From Branchiostoma floridae (Eukaryota; Chordata; Leptocardii; Amphioxiformes; Branchiostomatidae), in assembly GCF_000003815.2 (NCBI RefSeq), contig NC_049995.1:1400183-1464182 (forward strand): 64,000 bases of DNA. Direction: 5' to 3'. The translations under genes and the position numbers were made by a program. How positions within the stretch are numbered: the stretch's first letter is position 1; each line of letters starts with the position of its first letter. Shown in pieces: positions 25,301 through 32,485 of the stretch. The notes below the pieces were generated by a model. That model ran no database searches. It had not been told where the DNA came from and was given only the letters and a program-made list of their open reading frames with translations.

Positions 25301-27179
25301 ATGTCACACTCAAAACATCCTTTGGCAAAGTTATGAGGTCGTGGAACTCTAGATAATATGATACATATCATACAATTTATGCAATCATGGAACTCTAGAT
25401 ATGATACATATTATACAATGTATGTAATCATGGAACTCTAGATATGATACATATTATACAATGTATGCAATCATGGAACTCGAGTATACAAACTGTATTC
25501 TCTAGATCAGTTGTGACAACAGCACAATACTAGACGCTAGATAAACACAGCAAACATTACTGTGATATCAAATTTGTAGTTCTCGCGTTCTTGTTTGAAG
25601 TTCCATAGTGGTGGTGTCTGTGCGTGACCGGTCCAGTCGCTATGCCCAGGAGTGTCTGGTGGCCCTGAAGGAGATAGGGGCAGCCGAGCCTGTCGCCACG
25701 GATGACAAAGGTGTGATAACCACTTGTAATGTCTGTACATTGGGACAAAACCTGTTTTAGGAAATGAGCTGTGTGCTCACAGCGAAGGGGCTGCATGCTC
25801 GGCAAAGGAGCTGCGTGATCACAGTGAAGGGGCTGTGTGCTAGGCAAAGGAGCTGTGTGCTCAAAGCAAAGGGACTGCATGCTCGGCGAAGGAGCTGTGT
25901 GCTCACAGCGAAGTGGCTACGCGCTCGGCGAAGGAGCTGCGTGCTCACAGCGAAGAGGCTGTGCACTCGGCGAAGGAGCTGTGTGCTCACAGCGAAGGGG
26001 CTGTGCGCTCGGCGAAGGAGCTGTGTGCTCACAGTGAAGGGGCTGTGTGCTAGGCAAAGGAGCTGTGTGCTCACAGCGAAGGGACTGCATGCTCGGCGAA
26101 GGAGCTGCGTGCTCACAGTGAAGAGGCTGTGCGCTCGGCGAAGGACCTGTGTGCTCACAGCGAAGGGGCTGTGCGCTCGGCGAAGGAGCTGTGTGCTCAC
26201 AGTGAAGGGGCTGTGCGCTCGGCGAAGGAGCTGTGTGCTCACAGTGAAGGGGCTGTGTGCTAGGCAAAGGAGCTGTGTGCTCACAGCGAAGGGACTGCAT
26301 GCTCGGCGAAGGAGCTGCGTGCTCACAGTGAAGAGGCTGTGCGCTCGGCGAAGGACCTGTGTGCTCACAGCGAAGGGGCTGTGCGCTCGGCGAAGGAGCT
26401 GTGTGCTCACAGTGAAGGGGCTGTGTGCTAGGCAAAGGAGCTGTGTGCTCACAGTGAAGGGGCTGTGTGCTAGGCAAAGGAGCTGTGTGCTCACAGGTTT
26501 TGTCCCAATGGTCCTTCATATTACGTCTGTCTTCTGCAAGGACATGCTTCACTTCAACCAATCAAATGCAACTCTCTTAGAGAAAAGATTTGAATCTTCC
26601 ATTCTAGTAAATGGTCACAGAAATCACCCCTCAGCAGCTTTCCTTGAGACTGCAAGCTTGTTTTTGTCTTGAAACATTTTTAAACCTCCCTGTTGAAACA
26701 GAACAGGTCAAGAAGGGATAGATCGATTTTGATTTTCTGACACAAGTAGTAAACTATAAAAAGTTTCTGAAAAATGATAAAACTTCAATACATGCAACAC
26801 ATGTAATTTTTGAAAGAAGTGATTTAATTTTAATGAATTCATATGATTTGTGCTCATTACATCTTGCTAATTAAAACCTTCTTTACATAATTAGTGAGAA
26901 AATACTATACTAACTCAATTGTAAATTGTGACAGGTGCAATTAATGGAAATGTGAGAATTTTATGTCACATATCATCATTTCCCCACAAAGCAAGCTTAT
27001 GACATTTGAGGAAGGGATGGCTATGAGGTTCTGTCACTTGTTTTCTCTGTCTTACTGCAGGTAATTTTGCGATGGTTGGTTTCAAGGGGACCGTGTGGCC
27101 GAGCTGGGTCCAGCAGGTCAACCTGCCGTCCGGTCAGGGTCCGGCACAGATCTACACCAAGGTTCCTCTCATGGGCTGA
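4283..27179 (+). CDS. CEMIP: CEMIP-like secreted G8-domain hyaluronan-binding protein
   Basis: Twenty-five coding exons: 4283-4349, 6756-6893, 7346-7623, 8213-8487, 8959-9029, 9677-9769, 10760-10951, 11686-11855, 12770-12982, 13387-13592, 14581-14650, 15921-16049, 16159-16247, 16777-16905, 17156-17191, 17550-17702, 18120-18300, 19390-19605, 20902-21107, 21518-21697, 22010-22232, 22707-22805, 23478-23641, 25601-25710, 27061-27179. Their phases join to 3807 nt (1268 aa). The product is collinear with vertebrate CEMIP (about 1360 aa): an N-terminal signal peptide (MTAYLTAVPLLCLLATA), a G8 domain (about residues 30-160), a GG/ILEI-type domain (165-305), a right-handed beta-helix core with the conserved MGQQLVAGSYPVHFHLAGDV and FADNGVGLT motifs, and a C-terminal GG-type domain ending GFKG..W. 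In vertebrates CEMIP binds and depolymerises hyaluronan; activity here is inferred. There is no transmembrane segment or GPI signal, which favours CEMIP over TMEM2/CEMIP2. One intron (11856-12769) is GC-AG; the rest are GT-AG. Confidence 0.92.
4487..4865 (+). repeat. Tandem duplication of about 180 bp in CEMIP intron 1
   Basis: Two copies share 'actccggcgagctgag.tttcaaagtg', a T-tract, 'tttgtggcagatagcttgtgacgtaaggaata' in separate blocks, and 'caggtttctctggaagtgcatgggca'. The second half of each copy belongs to interspersed repeat family A. The duplication is recent enough to be nearly identical over most of its length. Confidence 0.8.
4949..5050. repeat. Short palindromic element (foldback MITE)
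   Basis: GCAAATTGATATCTT at the left is the complement of the right end, AAGATATCAATTTGC. The arms extend imperfectly for about 40 bp around an AT-rich centre. It lies in CEMIP intron 1. Confidence 0.7.
5170..5269. other. Assembly gap (100 N)
   Basis: Exactly 100 N bases in CEMIP intron 1. This is the usual placeholder for a gap of unknown size. Confidence 0.95.
5617..6062 (+). mobile_element. hAT-like nonautonomous element (TAGGGGTGGGTACC ends)
   Basis: It begins TAGGGGTGGGTACTGTAC and ends GTACCGGTACCCAGCCCTA, an imperfect terminal inverted repeat. Further inside is 'aggtcc..tccggacctgaacc'. The TAG-G-G ends and about 450-bp size fit a hAT-type MITE. I see no clear 8-bp target duplication. 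Relatives lie at 34530-34889 and inside 38584-39291. It has no transposase. Confidence 0.65.
6756..7623 (+). other. CEMIP: CEMIP exons 2-3: G8 domain
   Basis: Exons 6756-6893 and 7346-7623 encode the G8 domain (eight conserved glycines, five beta-strand pairs). Visible family features are SLEIKDGGRVVFAD, DGEFHIGSETCPYQGKATV, LYGRS and GGTLEVHGKQKLGWT. In CEMIP-family proteins this region is implicated in hyaluronan handling. The intron between them holds no recognised element. Confidence 0.88.
8213..9769 (+). other. CEMIP: CEMIP exons 4-6: first GG/ILEI-type domain
   Basis: Exons 8213-8487, 8959-9029 and 9677-9769 encode GIHVRVFDEISG, IDQVPAGRVVALAVVNTA and ALVSVKGDPSVAVEQ. This is the pattern of the GG (FAM3/POMGNT-like) domain that follows G8 in CEMIP. 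Donors and acceptors are canonical and the phases are consistent. Confidence 0.85.
8840..8905 (+). repeat. Repeat fragment shared with 46030-46096 (possible retroelement 3' end)
   Basis: 'gtagaccttacgaaagtc' followed by 'ctgt.ct..t.tgtgtc.aataaag' occurs here and at about 46037-46096 on the same strand. The trailing AATAAAG suggests a retroelement 3' end, but nothing else supports that. Confidence 0.45.
11856..12769 (+). other. CEMIP: GC-AG intron of CEMIP
   Basis: Exon 8 ends ...CTCAAG and is followed by GCGAGT rather than GT. Exon 9 begins after TTTTTGCCAG. The phase-0 joint reads GGHLK|VLYGFKN, which fits the family, and no GT donor keeps the frame. GC-AG introns are a known minor class and usually have a strong CAG/AAG exon end, as here. 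Confidence 0.85.
12091..12747. repeat. Minisatellite, 20-bp unit, about 33 copies
   Basis: The consensus is CTGAACCATGTAAAACTTGC, with variation at the two bases after TTG (cc, ca, ac) and at TGTAAAAC versus TGTTAAAC. One unit near 12685 is shortened to about 14 bp. The array fills most of the GC-AG intron and stops 22 bp before exon 9. Long open frames on the minus strand (up to 177 codons) come from a 20-bp period without stops and are not genes. Confidence 0.95.
13157..13364. mobile_element. MITE with GAGGGTCTGCATG ends, copy 1
   Basis: It begins GAGGGTCTGCATG and ends CATGCAGACC, with a G-tract near the left end. Internal sequence ('tacgtattacgctaaatcaagg', 'ggaaataaaaataggctgcc', 'ccttacggaaaagagcatgc' as separate blocks) matches the copy at 51297-51488. 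The right end lies 22 bp before CEMIP exon 10. A clear target duplication is not visible here. Confidence 0.85.
13765..13958 (+). mobile_element. 3' end of a LINE-type retroelement
   Basis: Frame 2 reads ...NKIEDQCHFIADCTLYNNER..., matching the C-terminal H-F-x-x-x-C-x-x-Y motif found after the reverse transcriptase in many non-LTR elements. About 80 bp later 'caataaaggtcttcattcattcatt' forms a short tandem-repeat tail, typical of L2/CR1-like LINEs. It is truncated at its 5' side and lies in a CEMIP intron. Confidence 0.6.
14805..15010 (+). mobile_element. tRNA-derived SINE, 5' part
   Basis: A tRNA-like head has an A box (TAGCACAGTGGTAGTG) and a B box (GGTTCGAATCC). It is followed by a body with 'cccttgggaaaggcacttta' and 'ggataggacgttaaatgg'. 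It runs into the N gap at 15011. The same family occurs on the minus strand at 22300-22627, 28945-29093 and 37920-38436. It is not a functional tRNA gene: the anticodon arm is poor and the body continues as SINE. Confidence 0.85.
15011..15505. other. Assembly gap (495 N)
   Basis: The gap falls between a SINE head and a LINE tail in CEMIP intron 11. Open frames spanning it are artefacts. Confidence 0.95.
15506..15760 (+). mobile_element. LINE fragment: RT C-terminus and 3' UTR
   Basis: The frame reads YRPGIDVFKSSYFPRTIVEW and then NLLSQS..LDSFKERLQ before a stop at 15671. This is the S-x-F-P-R-T-I-x-x-W-N-x-L motif that closes many non-LTR ORF2 proteins. The 3' UTR contains 'gttcagtgtaaaataacc' and 'gatgctggtgtgttacgcc', found again at 34939-35056 (minus) and 51621-51692 (plus). 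Confidence 0.8.
17372..17512. repeat. CA-rich microsatellite
   Basis: Interrupted (CA)n / (ACACAT)n tract in the CEMIP intron between exons 15 and 16. The 67-68-codon frames on both strands are repeat-derived. Confidence 0.9.
18588..18626. repeat. Perfect 16-bp hairpin
   Basis: CTATGTCAATTAAGAG and CTCTTAATTGACATAG are exact complements separated by 7 bp. It lies in the CEMIP intron after exon 17, with no surrounding element recognised. Confidence 0.85.
19760..20030 (+). repeat. Interspersed repeat family A copy
   Basis: Shared markers are 'cataactcaagaagccgtggatggat' (in two blocks), 'gtagtgtggggttggaccc' and 'ttctggaactgcaagtg'. It lies in a CEMIP intron and has no coding signal. Confidence 0.5.
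20054..20161. mobile_element. 108-bp near-perfect hairpin MITE
   Basis: TACTCTCCAAGCAGAGGTT at the left is mirrored by AACCTCTGCTTGGAGAGTA at the right. The arms continue through GCGCAGATATAG..GTAGTCG for about 47 bp around a 14-bp loop. Terminal TA dinucleotides fit a Tc1/mariner-type target. It interrupts a short tandem 'cgattgtgtgaaagtgtgaaagtgt' array that continues on both sides. Confidence 0.85.
22300..22627 (-). mobile_element. tRNA-derived SINE
   Basis: Read on the minus strand it begins with a tRNA-like head ('agcggcagcg', B box GTTCGAATC), continues through 'aaaggcactttacacggctt' and 'taaatggaggtcccg', and ends with 'ggtgattcactacaaatcac'. It lies in the CEMIP intron after exon 21. 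Confidence 0.8.
22871..23270. mobile_element. Foldback MITE family C, copy 1
   Basis: A TIR of about 40 bp (ACTAGTTTAACTGTAATATC and then CAACACAAAAATTGGACTCA, mirrored at the right end) encloses longer imperfect arms containing 'ctttgtcaaggaatgaaca' and paired 'gacgtcacg' motifs. A shorter relative is at 54800-55024. Confidence 0.85.
23690..23965 (+). repeat. Interspersed repeat family A copy
   Basis: Shared markers are 'gttacctcagcc', 'tgatggatccttgtgatatt', 'gtggtgtaggtttgggctc' and 'aactgcaggg'. The following AT-rich stretch to 24080 resembles the tail seen at 59880-59930. Confidence 0.5.
24081..24920. mobile_element. Mariner-like palindromic element, TA target
   Basis: The ends are CGAGGGGTGATCAATAAGTT and its complement, flanked by TA on both sides (24079-24080 and 24921-24922). 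The arms run for at least 115 bp. An inner, diverged copy of the end ('caataagtcctcggctg' at about 24405) and a second palindrome (about 24268-24600, containing 'gggtgtcgcctgcaa' and its complement) lie within. No transposase is present. Tc1/mariner affinity rests on the TA duplication and the 'ATAAGTYCTCGG' end. Confidence 0.82.
25332..25482. repeat. Short tandem array, 43-bp unit
   Basis: Three to four copies of a unit beginning TCATGGAACTCTAGATATGA and ending 'acaatgtatgcaa' lie about 110 bp upstream of CEMIP exon 24. Confidence 0.85.
25738..26510. repeat. 42-bp minisatellite bounded by an 18-bp perfect inverted repeat
   Basis: About 17.5 units of 42 bp, each a diverged dimer of about 21 bp ('gctgtgtgctcacagcgaag' + 'ggctgtgcgctcggcgaagg'), occupy 25764-26492. 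A five-unit (210-bp) block is repeated twice in the right half. The array is enclosed by CATTGGGACAAAACCTGT (25738-25755) and its exact complement (26493-26510). It starts 53 bp after the CEMIP exon 24 donor. Long open frames on both strands (302 and 245 codons) arise because 42 is a multiple of 3; I do not treat them as genes. Confidence 0.92.
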
Positions 27180-27235
27180 ACTGGTCAACTGGAACGAGTG
27201 GTCTTATCGACCAATGGTGGCAGTCCATGATACTG

Positions 27236-27241
27236 AATAAA
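27236..27241 (+). terminator. CEMIP: CEMIP polyadenylation signal
   Basis: AATAAA lies 57 bp after the CEMIP stop codon, implying a very short 3' UTR. A T-rich stretch follows at about 27278. Confidence 0.7.
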
Positions 27242-27519
27242 ACATGACTCAGATCACATGTCAGCAACCTCCTGCTCTTTTTTTTGCTTTCTTCTATATA
27301 AACATATATCAAGAGAGTCCATTTACCATGTCAGCCATGCAATTATAACAATATGGCCCTATCATATCTAATTATGGGGGCAAATCTGCTGGAAGGGAGT
27401 GGAAAAAATACAGATAAAGTGTGAAAATAAGCTTCAAGTTAATATAATACTATGAACCAAACACAACAGAAAAAGTTTGGTTTTGTTGATTTTGGTTGAT
27501 ATCTCTGTGAAGATATTAA

Positions 27520-27860
27520 TTTCGCAGACAGCATGAGTTCTAGTTTCTTGTCCCTAACAACTAGCTCTACTTCTAAGGAACAGCTCATTTTCACAGCATT
27601 ACTAATACTACTCAGGATGCCTCATTGTATGATTCCGCTTGATGTGCTGACCACTGTCGCATTGACTGGAGTGATCATGTCACGTAGGGATACTGCTGAT
27701 GACGTTATCCAATCCTGTTTAGGAATAGCAGCTATCCCTAAAGTCACACAGCATGTGCCTAACAGCTCTATATTATACAGCTGTCCCCTTCCCAGACAGG
27801 ACAACTAGCTACTTCTCATCATGTATCATATTTAGCAGCAGCATCCCTAAAGTCATCATT
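27520..27860 (-). pseudogene. Decayed partial copies of the AP5S1 last exon
   Basis: On the minus strand, 27524-27605 can be read with a frameshift as ELFLRSRA... and KKLELMLSAK, matching the AP5S1 C-terminus ([18 protein letters not shown]). About 27717-27745 matches the same exon at G*LLFLN, with the Gln codon turned into TAG. A third weak match is at about 27832-27855. These lie just downstream of the intact terminal exon, in the CEMIP-AP5S1 tail-to-tail interval. They look like tandem partial duplications. Confidence 0.65.
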
Positions 27861-27872
27861 ACTCATTTACTG

Positions 27873-30800
27873 TCATTTCCCAGACAGCATGAGCTCCAGC
27901 TCCTTCTCCTTGTGTCTCACAGCCCTACTGTTCAGGAATAGCAGCTGTCCCTGAGGTAAGAAGTGGTGCAGGATGGCCGCCACCCTGTCCGCTTTCTGTA
28001 GCACCTCCTCAGGCTGGGTCAGCACTCGCAGGTGCTGTCTCAGCAGTCGGAAGATCTGAGACAGCGTGGCCGCGGCTTGCTGACGGTTCTCATGGTTCTC
28101 ACAGACCAGCGCCAGGCCACAGTTTGCAGCTGTCTGCCACACGGTGAACACTTTTGTTCCAAATGGTTCTCCAGGTGGCATTTGGAAGATGCCTGTTTGT
28201 GGAACTACAGCCCCCTCCTGGGAAAGATGTCTCCTGACCTACAATACAGAGAGAAAACAAGAAAAAGTCGGAACAATGTATGGTAATCTGTTTATAGATG
28301 GGAGTTGAACTACCTGTATATAACAACTAAATTAAACGTAATCTAATAGACTAAGTATATAAGTGTCATACTGTAAACTGCTTTAGGAAAGTTTGGCATT
28401 GTGTCCTTTTGACAAGAAATTGTATACAAAATTTGCCCACATAGGCGATACGAGCACTGACTGATAAGAGAAATTGTTCTTTTCCTTTTTCTCTCAAAAT
28501 TTACTTAATACATTATGTATGTAAGTCACAGGCTTTTCGAGATTCCTTTATTCCTTTATGATGATTACATATGATGAAACAAATGGCTTTTTTTTATTCT
28601 CCTGTCAATTTGACAGATGAGCAGGCAGACAGGCATTTACCTGTTTGCCTGACCTGCACATGACTTTTTATGGTGAAGAAGGGGTGTGCAATTCCTTCTC
28701 CACCCTCTCGTCTACTGGAGCACCAAGTCTCACAGGGACAGAACTGTATGCCACGTGTAAGACGGCTTCAGCAGATGCAGCTTTGTTGTTCGGAATATCC
28801 ATCTCCTAAGGTCTTCCGATCAAGGATGTAAGGGATTCCTCCTACCTCCGACTCGTGTAAGCGGGTGCGTCATGCCAGAACATGCCCCCGAGGCCTGTCT
28901 CAGCCACATGGCCACAAAGGCCTGCCACTGCCACTAGCCGCAGCTAGATACTCATTTGCACCTGAGTCAAGTGAGGAAAGTCGTGTAAAGAGCCTTTCCC
29001 AAGGGCACAATATTGGTGGCACAGCGGGTTTTGAACTCAGGACCTCTTGGGCCTGAGGCGAACACGCTGCCGATTAAGCCACGTGGTCTCACTTTGGCTT
29101 ATTAATATTGTTAAGTAATAGGCCCCATTCATAATAAGACGGTTTGCAGATCAGATTTCGAGCTGAAACCACCAAAGCATGATGTGGCTCTGAACGGTTG
29201 AAGTTACATTGTTACCTAATTTGCGAACCCGGTCTGCCTAAACACCACAAACGACCCAGAAACACCACAAACGACTCTAATATGCAGTGTATATGGGTCA
29301 AAGACCTTGTGTGGCACTCTGGAGACATTGTTTATACATTTATGAATTTAAAAAACGCAGTAAGTCCTACGTATTCACCAGTTATTTCAAGTTAGTCCGC
29401 TGGTTTCAAGATGGAAGCAATTCTTGACCGCCATTTTGGATCACCCGTGCTAGTGGTCTGCATGGGGAAGTTCTCGATACCTTCCTTGGTTCCATAGACG
29501 ACATGGCGATAAAACTGTGGAGGCTGTTGGTTCATAGATTATAGCACACCGCAATTCTATCATTGTCAACTTATAAAACTTGTATACTATTAAAGTGACT
29601 TTTTCAGCCTCAAATGCAAGCAAGCACGATCCAACATGGTGGCCAACAATTTCTTTAATCTTGAAACCGGACTAACTCAAAATAACTGGTGAATATGTAG
29701 GACTTGTTGCACTATCTTAAATTCATGAATGTATAAACAATGTCTCCAGAGCACCACACAAGGTCTTTGACCCATATACACTGCATATTAGAGTCGTTTG
29801 TGATCGTTTGTGGTGTTTCTGGGTCGTTTGTGGTCGTTTGTGGTGTTTAGGCATACCCCGCGAACCACCCCTGGTAGGTAGCTTCGATGTGGCTCAGGCG
29901 ACTTGTGACTCTAGTATGAGCAAAAGTGTAGCTTGAGGCCAGCTTAGTTTGCATATTGACCCGGTCAGTCACGTGGCCATCTAAAAATTTTGTATTTTCC
30001 ACGCCAAACCAGCTTTGCTGGTACATGTATATATTGCAGATCCTATGGCAGACACGCTACTAGAATTGGAGAGTTTGTGTTTGAATATATGAGGAGACAT
30101 GATAAAAGTCTATAACGATTGGTAACAGTTATAGACACCTGCTTTAATACATTAAACTATTTCACTAGAATGGGAGTAGCCAGCAGGTAGTCTCCCAGTC
30201 AGCACTGAGGAGACCACAGANNNNNNNNNNNNNNNNNNNNNNNNNNNNNNNNNNNNNNNNNNNNNNNNNNNNNNNNNNNNNNNNNNNNNNNNNNNNNNNN
30301 NNNNNNNNNNNNNNNNNNNNNNNNNNNNNNNNNNNNNNNNNNNNNNNNNNNNNNNNNNNNNNNNNNNNNNNNNNNNNNNNNNNNNNNNNNNNNNNNNNNN
30401 NNNNNNNNNNNNNNNNNNNNNNNNNNNNNNNNNNNNNNNNNNNNNNNNNNNNNNNNNNNNNNNNNNNNNNNNNNNNNNNNNNNNNNNNNNNNNNNNNNNN
30501 NNNNNNNNNNNNNNNNNNNNNNNNNNNNNNNNNNNNNNNNNNNNNNNNNNNNNNNNNNNNNNNNNNNNNNNNNNNNNNNNNNNNNNNNNNNNNNNNNNNN
30601 NNNNNNNNNNNNNNNNNNNNNNNNNNNNNNNNNNNNNNNNNNNNNNNNNNNNNNNNNNNNNNNNNNNNNNNNNNNNNNNNNNNNNNNNNNNNNNNNNNNN
30701 NNNNNNNNNNNNNNNNNNNNNNNNNNNNNNNNNNNNNNNNNNNNNNNNNNNNNNNNNNNNNNNNNNNNNNNNNNNNNNNNNNNNNNNNNNNNNNNNNNNN

Positions 30801-31745
30801 NNNNNNNNNNNNNNNNNNNNNNNNNNNNNNNNNNNNNNNNNNNNNNNNNNNNNNNNNNNNNNNNNNNNNNNNNNNNNNNNNNNNNNNNNNNNNNNNNNNN
30901 NNNNNNNNNNNNNNNNNNNNNNNNNNNNNNNNNNNNNNNNNNNNNNNNNNNNNNNNNNNNNNNNNNNNNNNNNNNNNNNNNNNNNNNNNNNNNNNNNNNN
31001 NNNNNNNNNNNNNNNNNNNNNNNNNNNNNNNNNNNNNNNNNNNNNNNNNNNNNNNNNNNNNNNNNNNNNNNNNNNNNNNNNNNNNNTGTTTGATCATCAG
31101 GCTACTGGCAAATACCTGTACAGTACGCTATAGCACTTTGTGCAGGTGCAATGCATTTCAATAAAGTTACCAGTATAGTGGCACACACACACATGCACAC
31201 ACACACAATCACATACATGCTCACGCACACACACACAGTGACATATGCCAATACACACACGGCCACAGGCACACATGCACACACACACCCTCACAAACAT
31301 GCACACACAGTGACACACACATAGTGACTGTTATGATACAGTATCATAACACTGTCACACACCAACACACGCTCACACACATGCACAGTGTCGACACACA
31401 CATAGTGACATACACACACCAACACACACACGCTCACACACACACACACACCAACACACATGCACACTCACTCACACACATACACAAGCGCGCGCGTTAG
31501 TCCCATGTAGACACACTGCTGGGGTGTACCTCCTCTCCCACTGGGTCGGCTGCGGCGCAGTGTTGCTGGAAGGAACATTCGGACTGAACCTGGCGGGCTA
31601 CAGTAGCCACCTGCTCCTTCTGCCGGCCTCGTGCCGCCGTCTGAGCCAGGCTTCCGGTCTGGTCACCGGCACAGCCGTACATCTGGGCGTACAGAACTCT
31701 ACAAGGGCCGGGCGTGACCGTCTGAATGATCACGGAGCGGACCAT
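27873..31745 (-). CDS. AP5S1: AP-5 complex subunit sigma-1
   Basis: Two coding exons: 31745-31530 (72 codons, start ATG at 31745, donor GAGGAG|GTACAC) and 28238-27873 (121 codons plus TGA, acceptor TTGTAG). They join in phase 0 to 193 aa, close to the roughly 200 aa of vertebrate AP5S1. Family features are the N-terminal MVRSVIIQT...CRVLYAQ, the conserved [16 protein letters not shown] helix, and [30 protein letters not shown] and LNSRAVR in the longin-like second half. AP-5 sigma is the small subunit of the fifth adaptor complex, which works with SPG11/SPG15 in late-endosome-to-Golgi retrieval. The 3.3-kb intron holds a SINE fragment, a foldback element, an N gap and a CA tract. No AATAAA is seen on this strand within 600 bp of the stop. 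Confidence 0.88.
28945..29093 (-). mobile_element. SINE fragment (tRNA-like head and start of body)
   Basis: On the minus strand it reads GTGAGACCACGTGGCTTAAT, with B-box-like 'gttcaaaac' and 'gggaaaggctctttacacga'. It is truncated after the 'ctcacttgactcaggtg' segment. It lies in the AP5S1 intron. Confidence 0.75.
29236..29862. mobile_element. Foldback element with long inverted arms
   Basis: The left arm (about 29236-29415) starts GCCTAAACACCACAAACGA. The right arm (about 29655-29862) is its complement, ending TCGTTTGTGGTGTTTAGGC. Shared blocks include 'gggtcaaagaccttgtgtgg' and 'gtctccagag'. The right arm carries extra 'gtcgtttgtggt' repeats. It lies in the AP5S1 intron and has no coding capacity. 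Confidence 0.85.
30221..31086. other. Assembly gap (866 N)
   Basis: The gap falls in the AP5S1 intron. The 310-codon open frame across it is an artefact. A missing exon is unlikely because the flanking exons join in phase without it. Confidence 0.95.
31175..31495. repeat. CA-rich microsatellite / cryptic minisatellite
   Basis: Interrupted CACACA with 'acatgcacac' and 'catagtgac' interludes ends 34 bp from the AP5S1 exon 1 donor side. Minus-strand Cys/Val frames of 60-73 codons are repeat-derived. Confidence 0.9.
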
Positions 31746-32030
31746 GGTTCAAACTTCTGACCAGCTGATGGCGAGCGGCCAAAGGTCATTGAAAGAAACC
31801 GGACGCGGATGTAGTGGTGAAAATCGCCATCTAGCGATTCCAACAGAAAACACATGTAGCTGTTGGGAGTTGCCAAATTTTCTCCGTCAGCCCATTAATT
31901 GAAGGAGCTTTGTTCACGGAACGGAATGAAAATTTGAGTAACGACAAATCATATTAATCCGTCTCTTTTAGAGCCCACCTGTCAGTAAACATAAGTCTGG
32001 TATGCAAATTCTTTCTAGTGCTTTACAAGT

Positions 32031-32485
32031 TAGGCCACGTTGATTTGATTATATGGATGACATCCGCGCTCGCACCAATTTTTGGCCATTTCAAAAAAAA
32101 AAAAAAGAGTTTTCGACCACACAATAAATTGTGCAAAGCACCTGTAAAATGAGCACAAATATTCCGTAGATTGAAAAAAAAAAGTATCAGAAAACAGATA
32201 ACTAATGCCATATATAGAATGCCAAAATGAATCTAAAGTCAAAGAATAAGATGTGAAAGGACGGAAAGAAAAAAAATCTATTGTTGGTTGGGGGAGGTAC
32301 CAGTACAGAAAATTTAAGTCCAGAGGATCATGGTATACCATACTATGTGTGTTTAGTCCTATGTTCAACCTTCCTGGCCACTTTGATTTCATACTGAAGG
32401 CAACTTTTTTTTTATTCGCTCGCTCGCATCAGTTTTGGACTTCCTGGAGGATGTCATCCATATAATCAAATCAACATGGCCTTAG
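32031..32485. mobile_element. TIR element family D, copy 1
   Basis: The 35-bp TIR starts TAGGCCACGTTGATTTGATT and continues ATATGGATGACATCC. The right end is its near-exact complement. The interior carries remnants of a hAT-like end ('gggggaggtaccagtacag') and a tail 'ttcatactgaaggcaacttttttt'. A longer copy is at 38584-39291 and an interior fragment at 59945-60110. Confidence 0.8.

Larger units (their letters stand above)
22707..27179 (+). other. CEMIP: CEMIP exons 22-25: C-terminal GG-type domain
   Basis: Exons 22707-22805, 23478-23641, 25601-25710 and 27061-27179 encode FDAALRFLEVTVVSAGWEEL, INGVRYD, YLVLGVDAVSGTITHQSTFN, IVVVSVRDRSSRYAQECLVA and FAMVGFKGTVWPSWV. This is the second GG domain of CEMIP. 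Exon 24 must start at 25601 (after TTGTTTGAAG): the nearer AG at 25606 would put a stop in frame. The stop TGA is at 27177-27179. Confidence 0.88.

Noticed and set aside
25601..25612. Acceptor at CCATAG (25606) for CEMIP exon 24
   Set aside because: It brings TGA in frame within seven codons; the upstream acceptor TTTGAAG at 25600 gives NSIVVVSVRD, which fits the family.
25757..26672. 302-codon plus-strand and 245-codon minus-strand repetitive open frames
   Set aside because: The 42-bp period keeps any stop-free frame open on both strands; composition is satellite-like and the array lies in a CEMIP intron whose flanking exons join in phase.
30165..31097. 310-codon open frame
   Set aside because: Almost wholly N bases.
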